Assembly (NCBI GenBank): GCA_017511005.1
Contig: JAFWLP010000028.1
Location: forward strand, 25,358 to 89,357
Length of the DNA: 64,000 bases
Direction of reading: 5' to 3'
DNA from: Clostridiales bacterium
GTDB taxonomy: Bacteria; Bacillota; Clostridia; Saccharofermentanales; Saccharofermentanaceae
Within the stretch, counting starts at the first letter, position 1. The number at the start of each line of letters is the position of its first letter. Position numbers and translations under genes: made by a program. This document shows, piece after piece, positions 8,633 through 17,826 of the stretch. Below the pieces are notes generated by a model that searched no databases, had not been told where the DNA came from, and was given only the letters and a program-made list of their open reading frames with translations.

Positions 8633-9868
8633 TCAATCAGAAGGTTCGTCATTCTGACACTTCCTGATAGCATCTATCCGCTGCGACAATGTAGGGTGTG
8701 AATAATTGAGGATAACCATTGCCGGGTGCGGATTGACGCCGGACAAAGACTCTTTGCTGAGCCGTTTTAATGCAGAGATAAGAACCTGCCCGTATCCTTC
8801 TTTCGCAGCGAAAGCATCTGCCTGATATTCATGTTTTCTGGAAATGTAGTTTCCGACAATGCCCATTGCCGTGCTCAAAGGCCAAATGATCACACCTGAC
8901 ATCATCTGCGCGAAATAATAATTCATGCCGTCAAACCCAAACGCCGTATAAAGTGACGGTATGTTCAAAACAATGGCAAGCGATACGAACGATATCAGGA
9001 TCCCGAGGACCGAGAACGGCAGGCTCTTTATCACATGCCTGAATTTTGCATGAGCAAATTCATGGGCAAAGACCGCCGTTATCTCGTCCGCGGAATATGC
9101 ATTTACCAGATTGTCATCCAAAGATATCGTCTTCCTGTTTCCGATACCCGTACAAAATGCATTTGACGTTGTCGTCCTTCTGCTTGCATCTTTTACGACG
9201 ATCCGCTTGACCCTGACACCATACTTATCGCAAAGCGCCAGAAGCTTATCCTTCAGCTCCCCTTCCTCCAACGGTTCGAATTTATTGAATATTCTCATCA
9301 GAGGGATGATGATCAGCATGATAATGACGGCTATGACGATCATCGCAAGCGTACACCATATTATCGCCATGTTTCCGAACTTCTCGAAAAGAACCATTAT
9401 AAGCACAATAAGCGCATATGAGATAACGGTTCCCAGAACGGTTTCTTTTATTGTGTCCAATGCGAACGTCATTTTCGTTGATTTATTGAGGCCGTATTTT
9501 TCCTCTATGACAAATGTATCGTAATAATCAAACGGCAGATCTATAACCATGCTCAATACCGTAAATATAGCAACCACGATCAGATACTGAACATATACGT
9601 TAAGTCCCGATATCATTCCAAACAGCCAGGCGTGTATGTTAAGTATCAGGATCAGTAATGTGATAAGAATATTTATCGCACTCGATATCAATCCAAGATG
9701 TCTGCTCTCCTCCCTGTACGAGAGAAATCTCTTGTACTCCCCTTCGTTATATACGTCTTTGACGTTATCCGGGAGTTCCTTCTTCAGATAGCTTTTATTC
9801 AGGTATTCAATAACCATATTGAACGCCTTGTTTGTAAGATACATGAAGATAATAAAGATCTTTACCAT
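8633..9868 (-). CDS. M48 family zinc metallopeptidase (Ste24-like)
   Basis: A 411-residue membrane-embedded metalloprotease of the M48 family, CAAX prenyl protease 1/Ste24 type. The zinc site is complete: HEFAH at residues 269-273 and the third ligand Glu347 in RKHEYQADAFAAKEG. The family-typical C-terminal motif NYSHPTLSQRIDAI is present. Hydrophobic segments lie near residues 58-82, 92-112, 147-190 and 280-335. In bacteria the family cleaves membrane or misfolded proteins; natural substrates here are unknown. It starts at an ATG with AGGA about 10 bases upstream and runs divergently from peptidase T. Confidence 0.9.
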   Translation of the reverse strand: MVKIFIIFMYLTNKAFNMVIEYLNKSYLKKELPDNVKDVYNEGEYKRFLSYREESRHLGLISSAINILITLLILILNIHAWLFGMISGLNVYVQYLIVVAIFTVLSMVIDLPFDYYDTFVIEEKYGLNKSTKMTFALDTIKETVLGTVISYALIVLIMVLFEKFGNMAIIWCTLAMIVIAVIIMLIIIPLMRIFNKFEPLEEGELKDKLLALCDKYGVRVKRIVVKDASRRTTTSNAFCTGIGNRKTISLDDNLVNAYSADEITAVFAHEFAHAKFRHVIKSLPFSVLGILISFVSLAIVLNIPSLYTAFGFDGMNYYFAQMMSGVIIWPLSTAMGIVGNYISRKHEYQADAFAAKEGYGQVLISALKRLSKESLSGVNPHPAMVILNYSHPTLSQRIDAIRKCQNDEPSD

Positions 9869-10120
9869 AATCCTGTTCCTATAGTTTTAAGTTTTTCCTT
9901 TCGAAAGAAGATTCTGAAACCATATAATAATTTTAATATAAACCGTATGTCGATATGATTTACACCATGTAAACAAAGCTTGAAGACTTATACGGACTTT
10001 TCCATTTCTAAACATCGCAGGCAATCCAAGATTCCTAATCCCTGCTTATTCTTTGCTATAATACCTCTGAACAGGCTTACGGGTCTGTCCGCGAAATCTA
10101 TGTGGAAAGCAGAACAGCAT

Positions 10121-11362
10121 ATGTCAGCAGATAACGTAACAGGCAGATTTTTAAGATATATCGCCGTGGATACGGCATCAGATGAGAGCACCGGAACTTC
10201 ACCCAGCACAATGCGCCAGTTTGATCTTGCGGAGATACTCATTGACGAACTGAGATCGATGGGAATACCCGGAGAGGATATCAGGTTCGACAAAGAGCAT
10301 TGCTATATCTACTGCAGGATCAAAGCTTCTGAAGGCATTGATGAAGCAACACCGAAGATAGGTTTTATAGCCCATATGGACACATCTCCCGAAGCACCGG
10401 GAAAATGTGTTTCGCCGAAGATAATCGAAAACTATGACGGCAGCGACATCATACTCGGTGCCGGAAAAGTCCTTTCTCCGGAAAACTTCCCTGACCTGAA
10501 GCTATATGAGGGACAGACACTGATCACCACAGACGGAACCACGCTCCTGGGAGCTGATGACAAGGCCGGAGTCGCCGAGATCATGAGCATGGCGGAATAC
10601 TTCATGGCGCATCCTGAAGAACAGCACGGCGAGATATGGATCGCCTTTACGCCGGATGAAGAGATCGGTGAAGGAACGAAGCATTTCGACATAGAAGTAT
10701 TCGGCGCTGACTTTGCTTATACGGTCGACGGGGGTAGGATCGGAGAGATATCTTACGAGAACTTCAATGCGGCAAGCGCGAACATAACGGTAACGGGACG
10801 CAACGTTCACCCGGGTGATGCTTACGGCAAGATGGTGAATTCATTAAGGATAGCAGGCATTATAGATTCCCTGATACCTTCTGACGAGCGCCCGGAGACG
10901 ACACGTGACCATGAGGGATTCTATCATCTTTTCGAGATGAACGGAGCATGCGGGGAAACGGTCATGCGATATCTGATCCGCGACCATGACGGGGATAAGT
11001 TCGAAGAGAAAAAGGCACGTCTCAGAAGCATATGCGGGAAGGTCATGGCAGATAATCCCGGCTCGGTCATTGACGCCGTTATTACCGATACTTACTACAA
11101 CATGATATCCAGGATAATCCCTGAAAATGAGGCCATCATCGACAGATGCATCGGTGCAATGAAGCGTGTCGGGATCGAACCTTTTACCGAGCCCATACGC
11201 GGAGGAACAGACGGTGCAACATTGTCATTCATGGGACTTCCCTGCCCCAACATCTGCTCAGGCGGTCACAATTATCACGGAGTTTATGAGTTCGTATGCA
11301 GGGAATCAATGGAAAGGATAACAGCACTCCTGATAGAGATCGCACGCGGCAAGCAGGCATAA
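10121..11362 (+). CDS. pepT: Peptidase T (aminotripeptidase)
   Basis: Cytoplasmic M20 family zinc aminopeptidase that removes the N-terminal residue from tripeptides; 413 residues, close to the roughly 410 of the family. Metal ligands are all recognisable: His85 in AHMDTSPEAPG, Asp146 in GADDKAG, Glu180/181 in TPDEEIGEG, Asp203 in TVDGG and a C-terminal His in SGGHNYHG. The PIRGGTDGATLSFMGLPCPN signature is canonical for PepT. An upstream in-frame extension of 47 residues has no family similarity, so the ATG just before SADNVTGRFL was chosen, although its ribosome site is weak. A TATAAT at 10057-10062 is a plausible -10. Confidence 0.93.
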   Translation: MSADNVTGRFLRYIAVDTASDESTGTSPSTMRQFDLAEILIDELRSMGIPGEDIRFDKEHCYIYCRIKASEGIDEATPKIGFIAHMDTSPEAPGKCVSPKIIENYDGSDIILGAGKVLSPENFPDLKLYEGQTLITTDGTTLLGADDKAGVAEIMSMAEYFMAHPEEQHGEIWIAFTPDEEIGEGTKHFDIEVFGADFAYTVDGGRIGEISYENFNAASANITVTGRNVHPGDAYGKMVNSLRIAGIIDSLIPSDERPETTRDHEGFYHLFEMNGACGETVMRYLIRDHDGDKFEEKKARLRSICGKVMADNPGSVIDAVITDTYYNMISRIIPENEAIIDRCIGAMKRVGIEPFTEPIRGGTDGATLSFMGLPCPNICSGGHNYHGVYEFVCRESMERITALLIEIARGKQA

Positions 11363-11414
11363 CAGATCATAAACAGCGTGCAATAACTATTTATTTCTTA
11401 TTTAACAGTTTCTT

Positions 11415-11457
11415 CAAAAGCGTTTTGTATAATCCAATTATCAGAACACCGCTTTTG
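11415..11457 (+). promoter_or_regulatory. Promoter with operator-like inverted repeat
   Basis: A perfect -10 hexamer TATAAT lies at 11428-11433, 38 bases before the binding-protein start. Immediately upstream is the short palindrome CAAAAGCGTTTTG (11415-11427), and an inverted copy of its half, CGCTTTTG, lies at 11450-11457. The placement would let a repressor block RNA polymerase. A LacI-family sugar repressor is a reasonable guess for a sugar importer, but no such gene is in the window. Confidence 0.45.
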
Positions 11458-11470
11458 TATGGAGATCATC

Positions 11471-12760
11471 ATGCTTAGAAAAACTGTTTCATTTATTCTG
11501 GCATCAGCTCTTATGCTGGGTTTATGCGGCTGCGGCAAACCCAACGGCGGATATGTCTATTACCTGAACTTCAAACCTGAGGCTGACGCGGCATGGCAGG
11601 AACTGGCACAAGAATATACAGAGAAGACCGGTGTCCCGGTAAAGGTGGTTACTGCCGCTTCCAACACTTATGACGATACGCTCAGTGCGCAGCTCAACAA
11701 ATCATACTGTCCCACGCTCTTCATATGCAATAACGCGCAGGGACTCGAGGATCTGGGAAACTATCCCTATGATCTCACCGGCACTGCCCTGGAAGGTCAG
11801 CTGGAGAATTACGAATATTGTCTCTGGGGCAAGAACGGCGAGATATTCGGGATGGGATTCTGCTATGAAGCATACGGAATAATTACAAATAAAGCTCTGC
11901 TGGCACAGGCAGGCTACAGCGTTGAAGACATCAACTGCTTTGAAGACCTTAAGAACGTTGCGGAAGACATACACGCAAGATCAGAAGAACTCGGCTTCGA
12001 TGCGTTCACATCATCAGGCCTTGATCCTTCATCCTCATGGAGATTCAGCGGTCATCTCGCGAACATGCCCTTATACTATGAGCTTTTCGAGACTGACCTT
12101 ACGACACAGCCTGCCGAGATAACCGGCAGCAAGCTTAACCTCTACAGGAACATCTGGGATCTCTATATAAACAATTCAGGCACAAGCAAGACTTCGCTTA
12201 CCACGGCGACCGGTAATCAGGCCGAAGAGGAATTCGGTTCCGGCAAGGCAGTTTTCTTCCAGAACGGAACATGGGAATATTCATCTCTTACGGATCCCGC
12301 GAAATACGGCATCGCGCCTGAAGACCTTACCATGATCCCCATCTACTGCGGCGGTGATTATGAAGAGAACTGCGCACTTTGCTGCGGAACTGAAAACTAC
12401 TGGGTCGTCAATTCCAAAGCTTCACAGGAGAGCATCGATGCCACGCTGGATTTCCTGTACTGGGTGGTAACCTCCGATGAGGGTAAGACCATGCTCTCAA
12501 AAGAATTCGGCGTCACTCCTTTCAAGGACAGCATTCCCACCGACAATGTTTTCTTCAATGCCGAGAAGGCATACGAGGAACAGGGCAAACATCCCGTGAA
12601 GTGGACATTCTGCATGACACCGAATACCGATGTCTGGCGTGAAGGCGTTACAAGCGCTCTCGCAGATTATTCTGCGGGAATTGGAACCTGGGATGCTGTC
12701 GAGAATGCCTTCGTAAACGGCTGGAAGTTCCAGTACAAACTGGAACACGGAACGATGTAA
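11471..12760 (+). CDS. ABC transporter sugar-binding lipoprotein
   Basis: Extracellular solute-binding protein (family 1, carbohydrate type) of 429 residues, anchored by a lipobox (LCGC, Cys near residue 21). Features of the family are the early YLNFKPEADAAWQELAQEY helix, the hinge segment with FGMGFCYEAYGIITNKALL, the conserved GKAVFFQNGTWEYS strand and the C-terminal DFLYWVVTSDEGK helix. It delivers a sugar or oligosaccharide to the two permeases that follow 10 bases downstream. The ATG with GGAG six bases upstream was preferred to an earlier one inside the ribosome site. The GH2 glycosidase further along the cluster suggests a plant or host glycan oligosaccharide as ligand. Confidence 0.9.
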   Translation: MLRKTVSFILASALMLGLCGCGKPNGGYVYYLNFKPEADAAWQELAQEYTEKTGVPVKVVTAASNTYDDTLSAQLNKSYCPTLFICNNAQGLEDLGNYPYDLTGTALEGQLENYEYCLWGKNGEIFGMGFCYEAYGIITNKALLAQAGYSVEDINCFEDLKNVAEDIHARSEELGFDAFTSSGLDPSSSWRFSGHLANMPLYYELFETDLTTQPAEITGSKLNLYRNIWDLYINNSGTSKTSLTTATGNQAEEEFGSGKAVFFQNGTWEYSSLTDPAKYGIAPEDLTMIPIYCGGDYEENCALCCGTENYWVVNSKASQESIDATLDFLYWVVTSDEGKTMLSKEFGVTPFKDSIPTDNVFFNAEKAYEEQGKHPVKWTFCMTPNTDVWREGVTSALADYSAGIGTWDAVENAFVNGWKFQYKLEHGTM

Positions 12761-12770
12761 GGAGGCGGGC

Positions 12771-13664
12771 ATGAAAGATCCTGTCAAGAAATACTTTCCT
12801 TTATTTGTCCTCCCTGTCCTGGTATGTTTCTGCCTGTTCTTTGTCTGGCCGTTCATTCAGGGCGTGTATCTTTCTTTCTGCAATTTCTTCATTCCAAAGG
12901 ACGCGACGTTTACCGGTGTGTCGAATTATGTGACTGTCTTCAGGGATACGAGCTTCTGGCACGCTTTCCTTATCACATGTCTTTATGCGGTTGCATCGAT
13001 CATATGCGTTAATGTCCCCGCATTCTTTATCGCATATCTTCTCAAGGAGAGATTCAGGGGTGTAACATTGTTCCGCGCCTCGTTTTTCCTGCCAAACCTT
13101 ATAGGCGGAGTCGTTCTCGGATATATTTGGAGCATGCTTTTCGACGGCATATTGAGCCAGTTCGGGACTTATCTCACAGCGAGCTCCGTATTCGGGTTCT
13201 GGGGCCTCGTCATACTCGTTGCGTGGCAGCAGATAGGTTACATGATGATAATCTACATCGCAGGCTTTACGGCGCTTCCTGAAGAGATGCTGGAGGCATC
13301 GCAGATGGACGGAGCCAACCGGTTCCAGAGGATGACGAAGATAATAATCCCGAACATGAAGTCTTCGATAGCCATCTGCACCTTCCTGACTCTCACCAAC
13401 AGCTTCAAGCTCTTCGACCAGAACCTTGCGCTTACGGGAGGACAGCCCGTGAGAACGCTTGAGAGCGGAATGCAGATCAAGACCACGGAACTTCTTGCCA
13501 TGAACATCTATTCGACTTATCAGATCAATAACCACTGGCACGGTACGGCACAGGCCAAGGCCGTCATATTCTTCCTCCTTGTAGCCGCATTCGGAGCCTT
13601 ACAGTTGTATGCGACACGCGAGAAAAAAGAGAAGAAGGCAAAGTCTGGGGAGAAAAAATCATGA
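12771..13664 (+). CDS. Sugar ABC transporter permease, MalF/UgpA-like
   Basis: First permease (297 residues) of the carbohydrate ABC importer, CUT1 type. Six membrane segments are seen; the EAA coupling loop is EEMLEASQMDGANRFQRMTKIIIPNM. The N-terminal VCFCLFFVWPFIQGVYLSF and the FRASFFLPNLIGGVVLGYIW stretch are typical of MalF/UgpA permeases. A strong ribosome site (AAGGAGG) follows the binding-protein stop directly. It ends in a Lys-rich tail and overlaps the next permease by four bases (ATGA), so the two subunits are translationally coupled and form a heterodimer. Confidence 0.92.
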   Translation: MKDPVKKYFPLFVLPVLVCFCLFFVWPFIQGVYLSFCNFFIPKDATFTGVSNYVTVFRDTSFWHAFLITCLYAVASIICVNVPAFFIAYLLKERFRGVTLFRASFFLPNLIGGVVLGYIWSMLFDGILSQFGTYLTASSVFGFWGLVILVAWQQIGYMMIIYIAGFTALPEEMLEASQMDGANRFQRMTKIIIPNMKSSIAICTFLTLTNSFKLFDQNLALTGGQPVRTLESGMQIKTTELLAMNIYSTYQINNHWHGTAQAKAVIFFLLVAAFGALQLYATREKKEKKAKSGEKKS

Positions 13665-14497
13665 ACACTCAGAAATACACGGCCAGAAAGATAGTCTTCA
13701 TACTGATCTCGCTCCTCTGGGTAATGCCGATCGTATTCTCGGTCCTGAATTCATTCAAGAGGAGCGGAGAGATCAGTACGGATATGTTCTCGGTTCCCGC
13801 AGGCGATTCTTTCGTCGGATTCGAGAACTACAACACCGCTCTCACATTCGGCAATTATCCGTTTGCGCAGGCATTTCTCTACACAGTGCTGATCAGCGTT
13901 GTATCCACGCTGCTGATCATCATCTGCTGCTCAATGGCTGCATGGTACATCGTCAGGGTAAATAATCTCTTCACTAAGATCTTCTACGGTGCATGCCTCT
14001 TCTCGCTCGCCGTGCCGTTCCAGATGGTCATGTTCCCTCTGTCATCTGATGCAAGCATGTTCGGAATGGATACGCCCTATACGATACCGTTTGTCTATCT
14101 GGGATACGGTGCGGGAATGGCCATATTCCTGTTCACGGGATTCATCAGGTCACTGCCTTATGAAGTCGAGGAAGCTGCGGTCATAGACGGTTTCAACACT
14201 GTACAGCGTTACTTCAGGGTGGTTTTCCCGATGCTCCTTCCGGTTACAATATCGGTCGGGATACTTGAGTTCATGTGGATCTGGAATGACTATCTCCTCC
14301 CCTATCTTGTGCTCGACATGACAAAATACAGAACGATCCCGATCCAGGTCCAGTATCTCAAGGGAAGCTACGGAAGCGTCGATCTCGGTGCCTCCCTGGC
14401 CGTCATAGTCATGTCTCTCGTACCGATACTGATCATATACATGCTCTGCCAGAAATACATCGTAAAAGGCATTGCGGCAGGCGCAGTCAAAGGATGA
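13661..14497 (+). CDS. Sugar ABC transporter permease, MalG/UgpE-like
   Basis: Second permease (278 residues) of the same importer, CUT1 MalG/UgpE class. The EAA loop is EVEEAAVIDGFNTVQRYF followed by VVFPMLLPV, and the C-terminus ends KYIVKGIAAGAVKG, the usual MalG-like ending. The start overlaps the stop of the previous permease. No ATPase gene follows; Gram-positive CUT1 systems commonly share one MsmX/MsiK-type ATPase encoded elsewhere, which would explain the absence. Confidence 0.92.
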   Translation: MNTQKYTARKIVFILISLLWVMPIVFSVLNSFKRSGEISTDMFSVPAGDSFVGFENYNTALTFGNYPFAQAFLYTVLISVVSTLLIIICCSMAAWYIVRVNNLFTKIFYGACLFSLAVPFQMVMFPLSSDASMFGMDTPYTIPFVYLGYGAGMAIFLFTGFIRSLPYEVEEAAVIDGFNTVQRYFRVVFPMLLPVTISVGILEFMWIWNDYLLPYLVLDMTKYRTIPIQVQYLKGSYGSVDLGASLAVIVMSLVPILIIYMLCQKYIVKGIAAGAVKG

Positions 14498-14528
14498 TAA
14501 TAGTCTCATCAGGAAAAGGAGGTCTCTT

Positions 14529-15470
14529 ATGGATATAGCTTATCTGCTCTGGTGGCAGGATTTCCGTAACGCCATTAACGATGCACTTACTCCGTTCATG
14601 GAAGAGGTATCACTGTTTGCGGTAACTTATCTGATAATCATTGTCGCGTTTATCTATTGGTGCGTAAACAAACGGGCAGGCCTTTATATACTCTCATCCT
14701 ATACGGCGGCCAAAGCATTCAATGCTTCGTTAAAGCTCACAGTCTGTGCATACAGGCCATGGATCAGAGATCCCCGCATTATTCCGGCAGGTGACGCGAT
14801 CACTACGGCTACGGGTTATTCTTTCCCGAGCGGTCATACTATCACTGCAACGCCTATTTACGGCGGCATAGCGCTCAACACTTGGAAAAAGATGAGATGG
14901 ATATCGGTAATCTGCCTGGCGCTCATTGCAGTCACGGGCATTTCGCGCAACTATCTCGGCGTGCACACCCCGCAGGATGTTGCCGTTGCAATGATAGAAG
15001 GTTTTGTTTTCCTTTTCGCAATGCACAAACTGTCCGGTTATCTGGAGAAACACCCTGAGAAAGAAAACTTCTTCCTCATCGCTGGTGTCATCCTTGGAAT
15101 AATCGCGATCTGCTATATCACATTCAAATCCTATCCAATGGATTACGTCAATGGTGAGCTGCTCGTTGACCCCAAGAAAATGATGAAGGACGGATACGGT
15201 GATACCGGTTCTTTCATCGCATTCTGCGTCGGCCGCTTTATAGAGAAAACATGGATCAGATTCGAGCCTGAACTCGAGAAAAAGACCATCTCATCAGGCA
15301 TGGCCGGCTGTCTTATCCTGTTCTTCCTGATAAGGCTGTTAGGCTCGCCTCTTAAAGAGTTCCTGGGTCTCCAGTGGGGCAGCTTTGCCAATAATTTCAT
15401 AATCATGCTTTTCATCATGGCTATATGGCCCGCTGTCATGAAGCTCATTCAAAAACGCACAGAAAGGTAA
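14529..15470 (+). CDS. PAP2-family membrane phosphatase
   Basis: A 313-residue integral membrane phosphatase of the type-2 phosphatidic acid phosphatase family. The three-part active site is intact: K69-x6-RP (R76, P77), PSGHT (S101-H103) and SRNYLGVHTPQD (R140, H146, D150). These enzymes dephosphorylate lipid phosphates such as phosphatidic acid or undecaprenyl diphosphate on the outer face of the membrane. An unusually long C-terminal half (residues 170-313) adds about four more membrane segments. The start has a strong AAGGAGG six bases upstream and lies 31 bases after the permease stop, so it is probably in the same operon; a link to sugar uptake is not obvious. Confidence 0.88.
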   Translation: MDIAYLLWWQDFRNAINDALTPFMEEVSLFAVTYLIIIVAFIYWCVNKRAGLYILSSYTAAKAFNASLKLTVCAYRPWIRDPRIIPAGDAITTATGYSFPSGHTITATPIYGGIALNTWKKMRWISVICLALIAVTGISRNYLGVHTPQDVAVAMIEGFVFLFAMHKLSGYLEKHPEKENFFLIAGVILGIIAICYITFKSYPMDYVNGELLVDPKKMMKDGYGDTGSFIAFCVGRFIEKTWIRFEPELEKKTISSGMAGCLILFFLIRLLGSPLKEFLGLQWGSFANNFIIMLFIMAIWPAVMKLIQKRTER

Positions 15471-15478
15471 TTGCTTCC

Positions 15479-17821
15479 ATGAAGATCCCGTTCAACAACG
15501 ACTGGACATACAATGATTCATTTGAGAACCTTCCCGAAGGTGAACCGGTCCGCATTCCGCACACGGTGGCGCAGACTCCTTACGATTATTTCGATGAATC
15601 CATATATCAGAAGATAAGCGGATATCAGAAAGAATTTGAATATCCCGCAGATGCTGACGGCAAGCGTGTCTTCATCGTATTTAACGGGGTTGCCCATCAG
15701 GCAACCGTCTATGTTAACGGCATTGAAGTGACATCTCACGCCTGCGGATATACTGCGTTCGAAGCGGACATCACTGATGTCCTGAAGAAAGACACATCTA
15801 ACATTGTAAAAGTACGTGTAGACAGCAATGAGACGCTTAACATCCCTCCCTTCGGATTTGTAATCGATTACATGACATACGGCGGAATCTACAGAGAGGT
15901 TTTTCTCGACATACGGCCTGATAATTACATATCAGACGTATTCGCCAGAGCAGCTGCAGACGGCATTCTTGATATCGATGTATCGTTCGCGAAAACAGCC
16001 ACGCCTTATGGCATAAGTCTCAAAGAGAGATCTTCAGGTAAAGAGGTTTTCGCTGCCACCGGTATAAATGATCCGCACTTCAGCGATAAGATCCCAGACA
16101 TCAGGCAGTGGGACATCGATGATCCATTTCTCTATGAACTGACAGTCTCAACAGCTGACGATTCCTATACGGCAGTAATAGGCTTCAGGGATTCGGAATT
16201 CAAGGCTGACGGATACTATCTCAACGGCAAAAAGATAAAGATAAGAGGTCTTAACCGCCACCAGTCGTATGCCTACGCGGGGTATGCAATGCCGGCTTCA
16301 ATGCAGAGATACGATGCGGATATCCTCAAGAACGAGCTGGGCGTAAATGCCGTCAGAACGTCGCACTATCCGCAGTCCCAGCACTTCATAGACAGATGTG
16401 ACGAACTTGGCCTTCTCGTGTTTACCGAGATACCGGGATGGCAGCATATCGGTGATGACGCCTGGAAAGCACAGGCCGTAAAGAACGTCGAAGAGATGAT
16501 CCTTCAGTACAGGAACCATCCTTCCATAATCCTGTGGGGTGTCCGCATAAACGAATCCGTTGATGACGATGAACTGTATAAAAAGACCAACGAGCTCGCT
16601 CACAGACTAGATCCTTCAAGGCCTACGGGCGGCGTGCGCTATCTCAAGAAGAGCAGCTTCCTTGAAGACGTATATACCTATAACGATTTCAGCCACGACG
16701 GGACAACGCCAGGCTGCGACCCGAAGAAAAAGGTGGCTACAGATCCTGACGCGCCTTATCTGATAAGCGAATATAACGGCCACATGTTCCCCACCAAGCC
16801 TTTCGACTCAGAGGAACACAGACTCGAACACGCTCTCAGGCACGCTAACGTGCTTGATGCGGTGGCCGGTTATGACGATATTGCCGGTTCTTTCGGATGG
16901 TGTTTCTTCGATTACAACACACATCAGGACTTCGGTTCGGGTGACCGTATCTGCTATCACGGCGTAACGGACATGTTCAGGAATCCCAAGCAGGCTTCGT
17001 TCGTTTACAGCGCGTGCGGGGATCTTAAGGAACCTTTCCTTGAAGTCAGTTCATCATTTGACATCGGCGAGCATCCTGCAGGCAACCGCGGCAAAACCTA
17101 CATCTATACGAACTGCGACAGCGTGAAGATGTATAAGAATGGTCTCTTCATTAAGGAATACACGCACGATGATACCAAATATAAGAATCTGAAGAACGCC
17201 CCCATCCTGATCGATGATTTTATCGGTGACCAGATGAAAGAAAATGAGGGCTTCACGGACAGGCAGAACAAGATAGTCAAGGAAGCCATGAACTACATCG
17301 GCATCTACGGAATGAACGACATACCCGCAAAGATAAAGATACGCCTTGTTGAAGCCATGACTGTCTATCACATGAAGTTTGAGGATGCTTACCAGCTTTT
17401 CGGCAAGTACATAGGCAACTGGGGCGGCACGATGCTGAAGTTCGTTTTCGAGGGATATAAAGACGGCAAACCGGTCAAGACCATCACGAAGACATCATTC
17501 AAAAAGCTCCATATCGAAGTAAGATGTTCTTCTTACGTTCTGACCGAGAAAGACACGTATGACGTTGCCGCAGTAAGGATCTCAGTCCGTGACGAATACG
17601 GTAATGTGCAGCCCTTCTTCTGTGACAGCCTGCCACTCACGGTCAATGGTGCCGGAGAGATTATCGGACCTCCGAGAGCCCGCATCAGCGGCGGTTACGG
17701 CGGCACTTACATCAGGAGCAGCGGTCAGGGAAAGATCACACTCAGGATCTCATGTCCCGAAGGATATGAGCAGGTGTTTGAGGATAATACCGTACAGGTG
17801 GAATTCGACTCACGCGTCTGA
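15479..17821 (+). CDS. Glycoside hydrolase family 2
   Basis: A 780-residue GH2 retaining beta-glycosidase (beta-galactosidase, glucuronidase or mannosidase type). Order of domains: sugar-binding jelly roll (1-150, FNGVAHQATVYVNGIEV), immunoglobulin-like domain (about 155-240), TIM barrel (about 245-550) and a C-terminal extension with an Ig-like fold. Barrel motifs are clear: GLNRHQSY, NAVRTSHYPQS, then acid/base Glu359 in WGVRINESVDD and nucleophile Glu431 in YLISEYNGHM. There is no signal peptide, so it acts on imported oligosaccharides, presumably those taken up by the ABC importer just upstream. The start is the ATG before KIPFNNDW, preceded by AAAGG about 12 bases away and 8 bases after the PAP2 stop. 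Confidence 0.9.
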   Translation: MKIPFNNDWTYNDSFENLPEGEPVRIPHTVAQTPYDYFDESIYQKISGYQKEFEYPADADGKRVFIVFNGVAHQATVYVNGIEVTSHACGYTAFEADITDVLKKDTSNIVKVRVDSNETLNIPPFGFVIDYMTYGGIYREVFLDIRPDNYISDVFARAAADGILDIDVSFAKTATPYGISLKERSSGKEVFAATGINDPHFSDKIPDIRQWDIDDPFLYELTVSTADDSYTAVIGFRDSEFKADGYYLNGKKIKIRGLNRHQSYAYAGYAMPASMQRYDADILKNELGVNAVRTSHYPQSQHFIDRCDELGLLVFTEIPGWQHIGDDAWKAQAVKNVEEMILQYRNHPSIILWGVRINESVDDDELYKKTNELAHRLDPSRPTGGVRYLKKSSFLEDVYTYNDFSHDGTTPGCDPKKKVATDPDAPYLISEYNGHMFPTKPFDSEEHRLEHALRHANVLDAVAGYDDIAGSFGWCFFDYNTHQDFGSGDRICYHGVTDMFRNPKQASFVYSACGDLKEPFLEVSSSFDIGEHPAGNRGKTYIYTNCDSVKMYKNGLFIKEYTHDDTKYKNLKNAPILIDDFIGDQMKENEGFTDRQNKIVKEAMNYIGIYGMNDIPAKIKIRLVEAMTVYHMKFEDAYQLFGKYIGNWGGTMLKFVFEGYKDGKPVKTITKTSFKKLHIEVRCSSYVLTEKDTYDVAAVRISVRDEYGNVQPFFCDSLPLTVNGAGEIIGPPRARISGGYGGTYIRSSGQGKITLRISCPEGYEQVFEDNTVQVEFDSRV

Positions 17822-17826
17822 ACGGA

